Shown here piece after piece: positions 1 to 11,655 of a stretch of 64,000 nt of DNA. Under the pieces are notes generated by a model that did no database searches, was not told the DNA's origin, and worked only from the letters and a program-made list of their open reading frames with translations. Made by a program: the position numbers and the translations under genes. Each line of letters begins with the position of its first letter. The stretch's first letter is position 1. The stretch comes from Tetragonia tetragonoides (lineage: Eukaryota > Streptophyta > Magnoliopsida > Caryophyllales > Aizoaceae): the NCBI GenBank assembly GCA_038025085.1, contig CM076150.1, forward strand, positions 1,676,501 to 1,740,500, read 5' to 3'.

Positions 1-1
1 A

Positions 2-77
2 GACCCTCACTCTGTTATTTATTTTCAGTCAGACCCCGTTTGTGCTCTGGTTTGACCCTCACTCTGTTATTTATTTA
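2..77. repeat. Partial 52-bp tandem duplication
   Basis: A 23-bp block starting GACCCTCACTCTGTTATTTA occurs at about 3 and again at about 55, which gives a repeat unit of about 52 bp. It lies at the window edge, upstream of the LINE ORF, and may belong to the LINE 5' region. No function is visible. Confidence 0.6.
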
Positions 78-403
78 TGCTTGTTGTTGACTTCGCTGAT
101 CCAAGCACGTGAAGTTGGTTACTTGGTATTGCTTTTCGGAAACTATTTCTTTAAGTGGAACCCAGTAACATTTATATTTGTTTCTGTTTGTGTCGTTGTT
201 TGTATCTATAGCCTATTTAGTATTATTTTTATCACTATTATTAGTAGTGTTATTAGTGCTATTATCACTATAAAAGTAGCAGTAGTATTATTTAACCAAT
301 AGTGTTGCTACTACTAGTAGTAAGTTAGTGGTACAACTATTTCGGTTGTATTTATAAGTAGTACTATTAGTGTTTGTTTGTTGCAGCTGTTGTGGTATTT
401 GTC

Positions 404-405
<2 letters not shown>

Positions 406-476
<71 letters not shown>
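406..476. repeat. (TTA)n microsatellite
   Basis: About 23 uninterrupted TTA units lie in a wider TTA/GTA-rich stretch (about 180-540). The poly-Ile and poly-Asn reading frames across it are artefacts of the repeat. The stretch sits just upstream of the RTE LINE ORF and may be part of that element's 5' untranslated region. Confidence 0.9.
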
Positions 477-662
477 GTATTACTATTGTAATTATTAGTA
501 TTGTCATTGCTAGTACAATTACTACTATTGTTAGTAAATTTTGTTTGCAAGCATAGAATTTGTTGCTAAATAGCTACGTTTTGCGTTACCTAACCTTTGG
601 GTGTGCTAGTACTTACTTAGTTTCATGGCTTTTCTAATTTTTATTTTGAGTTAACTGCTTGA

Positions 663-3626
663 TCCTTCCTCTTGGTCGGTGTGGCGTCTGTGACTTCTAT
701 TGGTAGAGTTAGGGCCAGTCCTCCGGTGAGCTCTGGGTCGCACAGGGGGAGAGTTGGGGCAAACAGATTGTGGTTTGGAACATGGAATGTAGGGACACTC
801 ACGGGAAAAACTCTAGAGTTAGTGGAGGTTTTAGAAAAATATAAGGTTAATATAGTGTGTGTCCAGGAGACGAGGTGGTCAGGCGCAAAGGCAAAAGAGA
901 TCAATGGATACAAACTTTGGTATTCAGGGTGTTCGAGTCAACGGAATGGGGTCGGGATCTTAGTCGATAAGGAGCTTAAACAACATGTTGTAGAGGTAAA
1001 GAGAACCAATGATAGGATCATGTCTATCAAGGTTGTGGTGAAGGAGGAGACCTTCAATGTCATTTGTGCTTATGCACCGCAAGCAGGGTTGGATATGCAC
1101 CTTAGGCGTCGCTTTTGGGAGGAGTTAGATGAGGCTATTCAGCAGTTTCCCCCTAGTGAGAAACTCCTTATAGGAGGAGATTTCAATGGACATGTAGGGG
1201 CTACTTTGGATGGTTATGTGGGTGCACATGGAGGTTTTGGGTATGGAGTTAGGAATGAGGGTGGCACGTCGGTATTAGATTTTTCGACTGCGTATGACCT
1301 AATGATAACCAACTCCTTCTACAACAAAAGAGAAGAACACCTAGTTACTTTTAGAAGCGGCGTCGCTAAGACCCAAATTGATTACATTCTTGTTAGACGT
1401 GGAGATCGAGGATTGTGCATGGATTGCAAGGTTTTACCAGGTGCGTGTGTGTCGACCCAACATAGGATGGTCGTTTTAGACCTTAAGATGAAGGGGTGGA
1501 AGAGAAAGAGAAGCGCATACAATTACACCAAAATCAACTGGTGGAATCTTAGAGGAACCTTGGGGGGTCAATTTAAGGCCAAGGTTGAGTCGGATAGCAT
1601 ATGGAAAAGAGAAGGGAATGCGAGTCAAATGTGGACAGGGGTGGCGGATCTCATTAGAAATGCGGCAAAGGAGACCTTAGGAGTTGCGAGAGGGATAGGA
1701 AGTAGCAAGAAGGAATCCTGGTGGTGGAGTGAGGACATTCAAAACAGGATGAAGGCGAAGAAGGTGGCCTATAAAGCCTTAATGGATAGCACTGTAGATG
1801 AGAAAAGGGTGGAGAAGAGAGAAGTCTACAGAGCGGCAAAGAAGGAGGCAAAGAAATCAGTAGCAGAAGCCATAAGTAAAGCCTATGAGATCTTGTACCA
1901 AAGGTTAGCTACTAAGGAGGGAGAACAGGACGTTTACAGGTTGGCGAGAGCTAGGGAGAGGAAGACTAGGGACCTGGACCAAGTTCGTTGTATTAAGGAT
2001 GAGGCGGGACGAGTTCTTGTGGACGAAGCGAACATCAAGAGGAGGTGGCATGGGTATTTCAATGAGCTTTTTAACAATGTAGGAGACGTAGACATTGCGT
2101 TGGGTGATCTTAGCACATCCGAGCTACACCGTAACTACAGCTTTTGTCACCGTGTTACGAAGGAAGAAATTAAAGGGGCCATGAGGACGATGAAGAGTGG
2201 AAAGGCAGTAGGACCAGATGAGATACCCGTAGAGGTATGGAAGAGTTTGGGGGAAGAAGGTTTATTGTGGTTAGTTAGGCTTTTCAACATGATCCTCAAA
2301 TCTGCAAGGATGCCGGAGGAGTGGCGGCTCAGCACATTGATTCCTCTATACAAGAACAAAGGAGATATTCAAAGCTGCAACAACTATAGAGGTATTAAAC
2401 TACTCAGTCACACCATGAAGCTATGGGAGAGAGTTATTGAGAGGAGACTAAGGAAGAGTACCCTTATCTCGGAGAACCAATTCGGTTTCATGCCAGGGAG
2501 GTCAACAACAGAAGCGATTCATCTGATTCGATGTTCTATGGAGTACTACAGGGATAGACAAAGGGACTTGCACATGGTTTTCATTGATTTGGAGAAGGCG
2601 TATGACAGGGTACCAAGGGAAGTTATATGGAGGTGCTTGGAATCCAAGGGGGTCCCAGTCGCCTATATTCGAGTGATTAAGGATATGTATGAAGGAGTGA
2701 GGACTAGGGTCAGGACTACAGGAGGGGACACTGAGCAATTTTCTATAGATATTGGGTTACATCAAGGGTCAGCGTTGAGTCCCTTTTTATTCGCAACCAT
2801 TATGGATGAGCTCACTAAGACTATTCAGGGGGATGTGCCTTGGTGTATGTTGTTTGCCGACGACATTGTTTTGATAGACGAGACTAGAGAAGGTGTTAAT
2901 GCCAAACTAGAACTTTGGCGGGATACACTAGAGTCAAAGGGATTTAAGTTAAGTCGGACCAAGACCGAATACTTGGATTGCAAAGTTACAAGAGATGGGG
3001 TTACCTCAGATATGGAGATTAAGATCGGTACTGAAGTGGTACCGAAGAGGGATTGCTTTAAATATCTCGGTTCAACCATACAGGAAAACGGCGAGATTGA
3101 TGATGACGTGACTCATCGTATCAAAACAGGGTGGCTAAAGTGGAGGAGTGTAACGGGTGTCCTATGTGACAGAAAAATTCCACTAAAACTTAAAGGCAAA
3201 TTTTACTGTACAACCATCAGGCCAGCTATGCTATATGGGGTGGAGTGTTGGCCGGTGAGGCAGGTGCATGTGCAGAAGATGCGGGTGACCGAAATGAGGA
3301 TGCTTCGCTGGATGTGCAACTCCACAAGAAGAGATAGAATTAGGAACGAAGTGTTAAGAGGCAAGGTGGGAGTGACCGATATTGACAACAAGATGCGAGA
3401 AACGAGGCTTAGGTGGCTTGGGCATGTGAGGAGGAGGCATCGAGATGCACCGGTGAGAAGGTGTGAGAGAATTATACTTAGAGACTGTAAACGAAGAATA
3501 GGACGCCCGAAGAAGACTTGGGGAGAGGTAATCAGACAGGATTTGACCTTTCTAGAACTTACCGAGGACTTGGTCCTAGATAGGAAATTATGGCGTAGCA
3601 GGATTCGTGTAGAGGACCCTCGTTAG
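663..3626 (+). CDS. RTE LINE ORF: endonuclease and reverse transcriptase
   Basis: This ORF encodes the target-primed reverse transcription machinery of the LINE. Residue numbers count from the TTG at 672. The N-terminal endonuclease/exonuclease/phosphatase fold (about 35-270) shows [27 protein letters not shown] and a late QHRMV. The reverse transcriptase (about 530-790) shows [21 protein letters not shown] and the catalytic box FADDIVL. A basic C-terminal region with [11 protein letters not shown] follows. About 980 codons run without a stop or frameshift, so the copy looks young. The frame is open from 663, just after a TGA, and the first in-frame ATG is at 1020, inside the endonuclease. 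The true start is therefore upstream and lost, or non-AUG. Close relatives in plant annotations are often named craniofacial development protein 2-like. Confidence 0.9.
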   Translation, partial: SFLLVGVASVTSIGRVRASPPVSSGSHRGRVGANRLWFGTWNVGTLTGKTLELVEVLEKYKVNIVCVQETRWSGAKAKEINGYKLWYSGCSSQRNGVGILVDKELKQHVVEVKRTNDRIMSIKVVVKEETFNVICAYAPQAGLDMHLRRRFWEELDEAIQQFPPSEKLLIGGDFNGHVGATLDGYVGAHGGFGYGVRNEGGTSVLDFSTAYDLMITNSFYNKREEHLVTFRSGVAKTQIDYILVRRGDRGLCMDCKVLPGACVSTQHRMVVLDLKMKGWKRKRSAYNYTKINWWNLRGTLGGQFKAKVESDSIWKREGNASQMWTGVADLIRNAAKETLGVARGIGSSKKESWWWSEDIQNRMKAKKVAYKALMDSTVDEKRVEKREVYRAAKKEAKKSVAEAISKAYEILYQRLATKEGEQDVYRLARARERKTRDLDQVRCIKDEAGRVLVDEANIKRRWHGYFNELFNNVGDVDIALGDLSTSELHRNYSFCHRVTKEEIKGAMRTMKSGKAVGPDEIPVEVWKSLGEEGLLWLVRLFNMILKSARMPEEWRLSTLIPLYKNKGDIQSCNNYRGIKLLSHTMKLWERVIERRLRKSTLISENQFGFMPGRSTTEAIHLIRCSMEYYRDRQRDLHMVFIDLEKAYDRVPREVIWRCLESKGVPVAYIRVIKDMYEGVRTRVRTTGGDTEQFSIDIGLHQGSALSPFLFATIMDELTKTIQGDVPWCMLFADDIVLIDETREGVNAKLELWRDTLESKGFKLSRTKTEYLDCKVTRDGVTSDMEIKIGTEVVPKRDCFKYLGSTIQENGEIDDDVTHRIKTGWLKWRSVTGVLCDRKIPLKLKGKFYCTTIRPAMLYGVECWPVRQVHVQKMRVTEMRMLRWMCNSTRRDRIRNEVLRGKVGVTDIDNKMRETRLRWLGHVRRRHRDAPVRRCERIILRDCKRRIGRPKKTWGEVIRQDLTFLELTEDLVLDRKLWRSRIRVEDPR

Positions 3627-3930
3627 AGTATGGGTTTTGCATTGGCTAGTAATAGAGGTTGATTCATTTTGTTCATAGCCTGTAGTGCCTTCTTCACTGT
3701 ATGTTGTTCATCTAGTAATATCCTGTGTTAGTATGTTTACAGCTTTACTTTTCTTGCCCTTTTGATCATCCCTTATTGCTTTATTACCCGAAAAAACCGT
3801 TTTGAAAATGAAAAAAAAAAGTTTTCGTGGGTCTTTCGGAAACAGTCTCTCTTCTAGGTGACTAGTTAGGGGTAAGACTGCGTACATCTGGACCTCCCCA
3901 GACCCCGCCCTAGGCGGGATACCTACTGGG

Positions 3931-3985
<55 letters not shown>
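3931..3985 (+). repeat. (TTG)n 3' tail of the RTE LINE
   Basis: About 18 TTG units directly follow the conserved CCTACTGGG end of the LINE 3' UTR. This is the terminal repeat used in place of poly(A) by this LINE lineage. Confidence 0.85.
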
Positions 3986-3987
<2 letters not shown>

Positions 3988-5880
3988 TGTGTGAGGTGGT
4001 CCTAAATTTGACAAATGAGCCGGTCTGGTTCGGGTTCAGGTTCAGGTTCGTCAAGGTTATTTTTCGAGTTTGAAGTGTAAATTTACAATAACTTATCTTA
4101 AACTCTCAAAATATGGAATCAATTTTTGCCGGTCCTTTTTGGGTCGGATGGGGTCAATCAGATTTGATAATCCTTGTGACAGCATTATCGAGTTTAGGGC
4201 GGATTTCGGCCAGTTTTCCAGATTTGTAGAAGGTCGTGTTTGAGTGGTAGTTAGATATGTCAGTTTTTGCCAACTCTAAACAAACCTATCCCATGAGACG
4301 TGGGAGGTCGTATCGCATAGATCCGCCTTACAATAGCTGTTGTGTTTTGTGTACTTTGGAAACTTGTTGGAGTAATCACCGTATGTATGATTATACGTCC
4401 CGTTTGATAAAGAAAAGCCTTGAGCACAGGAAACACAATACAAGATGAAAGACACAACACCTAATCAAAGTCGGTGCATATACGTTAGATCATGATAAGC
4501 TAAGGCATCTACGATCTGCCCCAATATTTTGACCCCACCAAGGTGCCAGCAATTAGATGCTACAAACGAAAGCAATCTTTTGCTCTTCTTTTATTTATCA
4601 CTTTGTTGCTGCCAAGCACCTTTAATTTTTAGAAAAATATTCATGTGGGGTAACATATGATTTGGCCTAATCATTTTGAGATGTTCATATTTACCCAATT
4701 TTACTACTCTTGCATGTTGAAAATGGATATATTGAGTACGTGGGTCACTCAAAAATAAAATGATTGGACTCACTCTGTTCACATTTTTTTAGCAAATTTA
4801 ACTTACAAGATATAAATGATTGGACTCACTCAAAAAAAAAGGAAAAAAAGATTGCACAAAACGTCGACATATATGAAAATTTTAAAGAGTAGCAAAAATT
4901 CAAGGAAAAAAATTTGGTTAAGTAATTAATTAAGAGAAAGGCTAGGAACACTTGCTGGAGCAATTGCAGATACACACTTGCTAATTTGCTATTTTATTGA
5001 ATCATATGATTCTTAGATATTAAATAAATTCAATGGATAAAAAATATTCGAAAATTCTATTGGCAATTGTCTTTAATATTTTTCATTATAAAATATTCTC
5101 TGTAAGGGATGAAGATAGTAAATCTAAAATAGAAATTGGAATTTCAAATGTAGGAGTTCCTATCAATTGAATATGTAAACAAATAAAGATCCAAACAAAA
5201 CTTAAAGCAAAAAACAAAAAAGTGCGTAATACTCCTATGATGTATGGCTTGCACCATAAAAGTAGTTTTCAATAAGATTTGGGGGTGAAGAATTTGAAAA
5301 ACCCAATTTTTCTCACAAATGAAAGATCGAAAATAACATTACAACTCACTATTTCATTTTTGATGCTTGACTCCAAATTCAGAAGAATTTCAATCATGGA
5401 TAATAATCGACTAACTATATTTTCTGACGGAAATTTCGACAGCTAGTATAAATCAGTTGAAATAGAAATCTGTACCACCTTTCTGATCTCCAAGAATCAG
5501 ACTACCGTTGAGATTTCGGTTGATACCTCATTCAGAGATGTCCAATTATTTAATTATTTTCTTCCCAATTTTTTTTTTTAATTAATTTTATTTATAGCAA
5601 TAGTAGGAGTAATGATGCCGTTAAGATTTCAGTTGAGACATCCCAACCTGGGCCAGAACAACACCCAGGCCCACCCAATTTTGGTTGGTAGTCACTAACA
5701 CTAATCTCTCTCATCATACATTCATACTACTGTATAACCATCATGTGATTGTCTTTCAATATTACTCTAATAAGGTCGAACCTTCCCTACGCAAACCAGC
5801 TAGCATTAACACTTTACCCACAATTTCATTATTTCATTTTTCCAAATCACCAATCCAATCTCCCCCAACGCTACTATTTA
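3986..5880. other. Intergenic, no gene recognised
   Basis: AT-rich intergenic DNA. It has a few short homopolymers, a GGTTCGGGTTCAGG-like degenerate repeat near 4028-4050, and no coding region longer than about 65 codons with plausible composition. I recognise no transposon ends here. Confidence 0.6.
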
Positions 5881-6058
5881 TTCTCTCTCCTCCCATTCAT
5901 TTTCTCCGCCGCTCACTCACTCACTCTCTCACTCTCTCACTCCACTTCACTCTCTCTCCTCTCACTCTACTCTCCTTAGGCGCACGTTAACACAGGGTGT
6001 GCGCAGTTTAATATTTTTTTATTTTCTTTTTCCTTTTTCTTTTGTTTTACAAACCGCC
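5870..6058 (+). promoter_or_regulatory. AGP gene core promoter and CT-rich 5' leader
   Basis: A weak TATA-like CTATTTATT lies near 5874. A CT/CACT-rich stretch (5881-5970) follows, typical of plant leaders rich in pyrimidine repeats. The leader runs to the ATG at 6059, whose context GCCATGG fits a strong plant start. An in-frame upstream GTG at 5999 was not chosen because it would put extra residues ahead of a good signal peptide. Confidence 0.5.
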
Positions 6059-9000
6059 ATGGATCTCAAGGCCTCGCTTGTGCTTGGCCTTATTTGCATT
6101 GTCATTGCCGGTGCTACAGGCCAACAATCTCCAGCTGCTTCACCTTCTCAGAATTCTCAAACACCCGCCCCACCAACTCAGACCGCCGCACCACCCACCC
6201 AATCCGCCGCACCACCAACTCAAACAACCCAGGCCCCACCACCAACTCAAAACCAGGCCCCACCACCAACTCAAACCCAGTCCCCACCACCACAAACCCA
6301 GTCCCCACCACCAGTTGTAGCCACCCCACCACAGGTTGCAACCCCACCAGCTAGCCCACCACCACCAGTGGCTAGCCCACCACCAGCCACCCCACCACCA
6401 GTGGCTACACCACCACCAGTGGCCACCCCACCACCAGTCTCGGCCCCACCACCAGCAACCCCACCACCAGCAACCCCACCACCAATGGCATCACCACCAC
6501 TTACCGTCGCCACCCCGGCCCCGGCCCCGAGCAAGAAGAAGACCGCTTCGTCACCCGCTCCATCTCCACTCCTATCTAGCCCACCAGCACCACCCGTTGG
6601 TGCTCCAGGGCCTAGCAGTATGGAGTCTCTTTCTCCTGGACCTGCCAATTCTCAAGAAGATCAGGTACCCTATTAAACCTGGATAATATATTATCCATTT
6701 ATTTATTTTTGATCTTTTATATATAGATAATATATTATCCATCTATTAGACATAGATATGGAAAATAAATTGGAATGATAAATATTTTCCATATCTATCT
6801 CTAATAATATTTGTTGTCAATTATAGTTTTGATTTATTTTTTGGGTTTAGAGATCCAGATCTGAGTGTTTTATTGCTAGATCTAGTGTTATGTGTCTTAC
6901 TTTAGTAACTTGTACTTTGCTTTTAGTTCAAGCTTAACTGATTTTTACTTAAGAGTAGTTTAGTAGAGTAAATATTACTTAAATCAAACTAGCTAGTGTG
7001 TTTGCTAATCAATCATGTTTTATGTAATTTGTGTGACATTTTGATAATGTAGGATTATGATTTTTGGGGTAAGATAATTATGAGTAAAATTAGCTAACAT
7101 GCGCATGGTGGTGTTGAAGCTTGTGTTTTGTGCTTGGCACGGGTTACAATGCATGGCTAAGGCTTGGTTTAAGCGCCCATAGGAAACTAAGATAAGCTAG
7201 ATGCTTGTTTTGGGCATTTCCCGATCTGGTTTTAAATATATTTATTTATTATTCATTATTTTATTAGAAACTGGTTTGATTCAAATTTTAATTTAATTTT
7301 AACAATAACATTAAATTTTAATTTACTAGAGCACTAGAGTATTTATTTTGGTACTAGTTTTGGTTGGGGAAAGGGGAGTATGAGTAGTATTGACTGAAGT
7401 CAAGTATACACAGACATGAAACATATATCTGGTCAAATAGTCAAACCACATCTAAATCTGGTTCTTGATTGGTTCTAACATCTCAACAAAAATCTAAGTG
7501 ATAGTAATTGGTAACTTGCTGATAGTGATCTTATATGCCTTATGTATTCGTAACTATTTACCAAGCTACTACCATGATTTGTATGTTATCTTGTTGTATA
7601 AACCAAATGTGTGCTTAATTCTGTTGTAATATGAGCAAATCACCATATATACTCCAATGTGCAAAATTAACAGGAATGCTTAATTGTATATATATTTGTC
7701 TTCAATTGAATTGTAAGAATTAACTTTTACTATAGCGATGGTTCTCGAAATACGCGCTACTGACTCAACATTAATTGACATAAAATGAATTATAGCCATA
7801 TATATATATATATATGAAGTTGCAATTTTTTTGAGAAAATGTGTGTAATTTTGGAAATTTGGTATTTTTCTTCTATTATGGCTACTCTTTCATTTCTAGA
7901 AATTGTGACATTTAATTCATGAGAGGTGGTTATTATAAGTTGTAGATAAAGTGGATCCACCAAAGAGGTGAATTTAGGCAAGTGCAAATGGATTTATGGT
8001 ACACTAAAATCATGTGAAATATGGCAATATTTTTGTTATTGTATACCCTTACTAAAGGAAAAACTAGCTCAAAAGGGAATAATACAATGGTAGTAGATCC
8101 ATATCTAGAAGAATGTGGGACCACTAATTAGTAGATTGATAGAATAGCTTTAAAGCAAAATGTGCTTAATTCTGTTTGTGCTTTTGATGGTAGAATGATC
8201 TTATCTCATTGCTGCTTTTAGCTGGTGATATGTTTGTGTCTATTATTAAGAGGGCCTAACATCCAACAGACTTCACATGGAGTGGGACATTGTAGTTGTG
8301 TTCTCTCTTTTTTTTTTTGGTTTGTTTGTTTAGATCTTAAGAAATGGCAACTAATATCCTTGCCATTGATGTTAATGGGTGTGATTCTGGTAGGTGAAAT
8401 TGTGCAGTATTGGGTTATAATCATTTTCGGTCAACATGCTAGATAGGTAGCAATTAGTGATGGGGAAGTGTTGATGGCACTTCAACAAGCTACTTGTTGG
8501 AGTACCAGTAATACATCCCATTACATAATATAGCTTGATAGCAACATATGGTGTTGTTAATCAGCAGCTGGATCTACTTTGGCGATAGCGATAGAACACC
8601 AGTGAGACTTTGTTATTACATTACAGCCACGAGTTCAAGCACAATTTGTTTTCTCGCTCGCTCTGAGTTTTACCTCGGATGCTTTCTGGTGTGTTTCGAA
8701 ACAATCGTGGCTATGGACATCATGCCCTTCTAAAAGCTATAGCATACTTATGAATGAAGACGCCATAATGGCTTGCTATACCATGTCTACCATGTTAAAG
8801 TGATATTCCTTGGCTTGCTATCCATTATCTTGTCCCTAAGAGTGATATTCCTTGCTTTTTTAGAACGACATTTTCCTCTGTTCCTAGGTTGGTTGGTTGT
8901 GTTTTTTTTGTTTGTTTTCATCATTATGTCATCAATGCTAACAAAGTTTCCCCGTGATACAAGGAAATCATGATAGTGTGAGCTGGTTGCATCCCCCACA

Positions 9001-9277
9001 ATCTACATACCTTTTGTGGAAATGCTCCCTCCGTCCCACAAAAATCGTTACGCTCTTGGTCAATGTGCCAATTGTTAATTAAACGTAAAGATTTCCGTGG
9101 GAAGGAGGGAGTATCAGTTAATTGTACCAAAGTACGGTTTGTTGCGCTTTAATCCTATATTGCTAATAATAATGTTACATTGATGTATTATTGCAGAGTG
9201 GAGTAGAGAAGATTTCCATCTCAAAGTTCGTCGGAGGTTTGGTTTCTGGATGTGCTCTCCTTGCTTTGTTATTCTAA
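6059..9277 (+). CDS. Classical arabinogalactan protein (AGP9-like), two exons
   Basis: This is a cell-surface, heavily O-glycosylated Pro/Hyp-rich protein of the plasma membrane and wall. Exon 1 is 6059-6664 and exon 2 is 9197-9277; the intron is 2532 bp, phase 0, with CAG|GTACCC and TTGCAG|AGT. The joined protein has 228 residues. Residues 1-21 are a signal peptide ending GATG before QQ. The mature part is rich in AP, SP, TP and PPP (APPTQ, then TPPPVA repeats), with a short Lys patch (SKKK) near 160. Exon 2 encodes 26 residues: SGVEKISISKF plus a hydrophobic end (LVSGCALLALLF), a canonical GPI-anchor signal, with the cleavage site probably at Ser-Gly at the exon junction. Reading through the donor gives a stop after VPY at 6674, so exon 1 alone would lack the anchor. 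Composition and ends resemble the AGP9 group. Confidence 0.88.
6665..9196 (+). other. 2.5-kb phase-0 intron of the AGP gene
   Basis: The intron is AT-rich, starts GTACCC and ends TTATTGCAG. It contains a short (AT)n run at about 7799-7815 and a Stowaway MITE at 9025-9111. I see no other gene in it. It separates the glycomodule region from the GPI signal. Confidence 0.8.
9025..9111. mobile_element. Stowaway-type MITE in AGP intron
   Basis: This 87-bp element has terminal inverted repeats CTCCCTCCGTCCCAC and GTGGGAAGGAGGGAG (one mismatch), the hallmark Stowaway (Tc1/mariner) ends. The right flank is TA as expected; the left flank is TG, probably a mutated TA. Confidence 0.8.
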
Positions 9278-9950
9278 GCAAATTCAGCCGCTTCCAGTTT
9301 TCGCCTGGATATTTTCCGTGCTGTTAATTACTACTATTACATTTATGTATTATTTGATGTCATTTTATGCCCTCTTGTATTTTGGATTTACATATTCAGT
9401 TGGGTTCTTTTGCCATATTTTGGTGGCCTAGTCTGTTGGTCATTATTCGGCGAGCCGTTTGTACGGGATTGTATTAGTTCACTTAGCTATTGTTAACTCT
9501 AGTGAATTTTTCTCATCTTTGCCTTCTTTACCTTCACTCTTTACTCTTTACGAGTATTTAATCATTACACTCTTTTGGTTAGCCCCTCCCATTAATAAAC
9601 CAGCAAACGAGAAATCAATGTGAGAGAAAATACAACTAGAGGATTCAAGTACGTTACATTCTAAAACAGAACATGAAGGATATATAAAATGAACATCCAA
9701 AGGGGGAACAACATTTGGAAGTTGGAACACATGACGCACGTCCCACTTATTTCCAGCCGTAACTTGGATTTAAGTCTCCTAGAGTGATATATCATATATC
9801 CCTCACTTCATACGTCCAAGTACATGTTTTATTATGACGAGCAAAAAAAATTGTTATTGTGGTCGTTATATGGTTAATTTTTAGCTAAACAAGAATATTC
9901 GTTTTGGTACGAGCATATGATCAGGTTCCAATTACAACCAATTGTTTAGT
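9278..9950. other. AGP 3' UTR and intergenic DNA
   Basis: Directly after the AGP stop comes T-rich sequence that is likely 3' UTR (to about 9480). Unrecognised AT-rich DNA follows. Confidence 0.5.
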
Positions 9951-9954
9951 GTTA

Positions 9955-10600
9955 ATTCGTTGGAGCTGAGTCAAGTGCTAAAATAGGTGGACCCAATCCC
10001 TTTTTCAGTAAGTTCAATGCCTCAATCTAGTTGCTTTCGGGTTCTTTAGGCGCCCCTAGAATATGTTGAGTTTTCGAAGGGAGCTCAGAACCAAAAAGTC
10101 TTTTAGTCGAGGTGAGACCTGCACAAGGAAACAAAAAAAGTGACTGCTCAGGGGTTTTTCGGGTAGGACCCCTCCGACGGTTAAGTCGTATTCGTACAGA
10201 TAGAGAGAGAATATTTAGAAATGTGTGTCAAAGAGAAAAAAAGTTACTTTGAATACTAACTGATAGGGGTATTTATAGGTGACGTTATTGGCAGAGTACG
10301 TAATTATCGTACCCTGTTAGATGTCAGACATCAGCTCTCCGCGTTCTGCTTTTGGGTCGTTTTTGTGGAATTCTCAGTCTGAATTGGCAGGGTTGATGGG
10401 TCAGAGGAACAATCCCGATTTTTTAGGGGGTCTCTTGTGAGTTGTGACGACTCTACATGCCACGTGTCATTTTCCCACTGGTCTATTGACCTTTTGACTT
10501 CATGGCGTTGACCCGTTGACTTTCATCATCTTTCTTGGAGATAGGCGACCATTTGCCCAAATACGATTAGCAAGGGGTCAATTTCTATAGGTATGATTGA
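9955..10600 (-). mobile_element. Possible LTR or leader remnant, minus strand
   Basis: Read on the minus strand, the segment carries a TATA-like CCTATAAATACCCC (about 10266-10279). Downstream is a leader with GTCGGAGGGGTCC and CCTTGTGCAGGTC, a layout seen in LTRs and leaders of plant Tat-type Ty3/gypsy elements. No coding domain or clear LTR end is visible, so the assignment is tentative. It could instead be an old host promoter and first exon. Confidence 0.3.
10461..10520. promoter_or_regulatory. G-box and four W-box cores in 60 bp
   Basis: CACGTG (10461-10466, inside CCACGTGTC) is followed by four TTGAC[C/T] cores at 10486, 10494, 10508 and 10516. W-boxes bind WRKY factors and G-boxes bind bZIP/bHLH factors. 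The cluster lies upstream, in minus orientation, of the TATA-like motif near 10270. Confidence 0.4.
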
Positions 10601-10933
10601 GAGATTCGATAAACATGTATAGTTTCCTTGCATACGTCTCCTAAAAAATACTCATCAATGAAGATGGCATCATTGTGGATTTTTCAAAGAAAACTTTTAC
10701 ATTTGGGAACAACATTAATATCAAAGCACCAAAAATTCTTCTAGTTGATACGGGATCTCGGATAAGGAGTAGTATTATTTATAACGAAAGCATATCATTT
10801 CTTAACTTTATAGTTTCTTGAATGGTAAGCATGCCAAACAAATTAATATCTGGGAGGTGGGGAGGAGGGTTAAACAGTAAAAATCTTAGTGATCCACTTT
10901 GATCAACGAAACAAGAGAGAATATTAAGAGGCT

Positions 10934-10990
10934 GTTTGGCCCTGTTTCTTAAACTGTTTCTGGGCCAAAGAAACAGAAACTGGGCCAAAC
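10934..10990. repeat. Nested inverted repeat at Harbinger left end
   Basis: GTTTGGCCC (10934-10942) pairs with GGGCCAAAC (10982-10990). Inside it, CTGTTTCT (10954-10961) pairs with AGAAACAG (10969-10976). The structure is a 57-bp double hairpin beginning six bases inside the proposed terminus. Confidence 0.7.
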
Positions 10991-11099
10991 ATTGATTTTG
11001 CAGACATGGTTTATAATTCTTTAGAAACTCAAACAATTTCTAAGATCCTAGAAACAGAAGCTCAAAATTGTAGCTTTTCTGTCTGTTTCTCGCGTGACA

Positions 11100-11524
11100 C
11101 GGAGCTTCTTTCAGTGCTAAAATTTTTAATTCCCTACGTATTCCTTTTAATTTCCCATCATTTCACTTGATTTTTCTCTCCTCCTCCATCGTACGCTCAT
11201 CTGGTCTCTCACTTCTTCATCTCTCTTCTCTCTCCCTCTCTCTATCAAGCAAACAATGAAGCACCACTAGATTAAGGATTTTCGCCTCACTCACAATTAA
11301 ATCAAAATTATGTGGACAATCCAAACCCCTTTTGGCTTGATTTTTGATTTTCGGTTCTAGGATTTTTCTGATTCATCAAATTTGTATCGGGCTTCTTGCG
11401 GTTTCTATGTATATATGATGCAGAAGCGTTGGCTTTGTGAAAATCAAAAGATTGAAGGTCGATTTTGAAGGAAAACATTCAGCTTTATTGGGGCATTTTG
11501 TCGAGCAGTTGAAAGACGTTTTGG
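11100..11524 (+). other. Probable 5' leader exon of the Harbinger ORF1 transcript
   Basis: A CT-rich leader (about 11165-11245) runs into a stretch ending GACGTTTTG, followed by GTAAGTAC, a consensus donor. The next plausible acceptor is TTTGTTTCAG at 18005-18014, just before the ORF1 ATG at 18029. The chromovirus would therefore sit in this first intron. Confidence 0.4.
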
Positions 11525-11655
11525 TAAGTACTAAGATACCACTTGTCACGTGCTAACACTTAGGCACTAAATCGCCTACGTCAACCCCGTGTGCCTCTTC
11601 GTTCATGATCCGTCAGAACTAAGCCCGGTTGCCCAAAAATTAAGGAAAGAGTGAC

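Larger units (their letters stand above)
663..3985 (+). mobile_element. RTE-type non-LTR retrotransposon (LINE), near-complete
   Basis: The element has a single long endonuclease plus reverse-transcriptase ORF. A 3' UTR of about 300 bp follows and ends in a conserved tail (CTGGACCTCCCCAGACCCCG, then GGCGGGAT) and a (TTG)n run at 3931-3985. A short-tandem-repeat tail instead of poly(A) is typical of plant RTE LINEs, and the same tail type is known on TS-like SINEs. The 5' boundary is not resolved. I could not find a target-site duplication matching the sequence after the tail (TTTTGTGTGAGGTGG), so the element may begin further upstream, possibly before the window. Confidence 0.85.

Noticed and set aside
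314..556. Poly-Ile and poly-Asn reading frames
   Set aside because: They are created by the (TTA)n microsatellite; no start context or domain supports a gene.
5999..6058. Upstream GTG start extending the AGP by 20 residues
   Set aside because: The ATG at 6059 has a good context and begins a standard signal peptide; the extension would bury it.
6271..6648. Gly-rich minus-strand frame opposite the AGP exon
   Set aside because: It is the complement of proline codons in the AGP gene; no independent start, domain or splice signal was seen.
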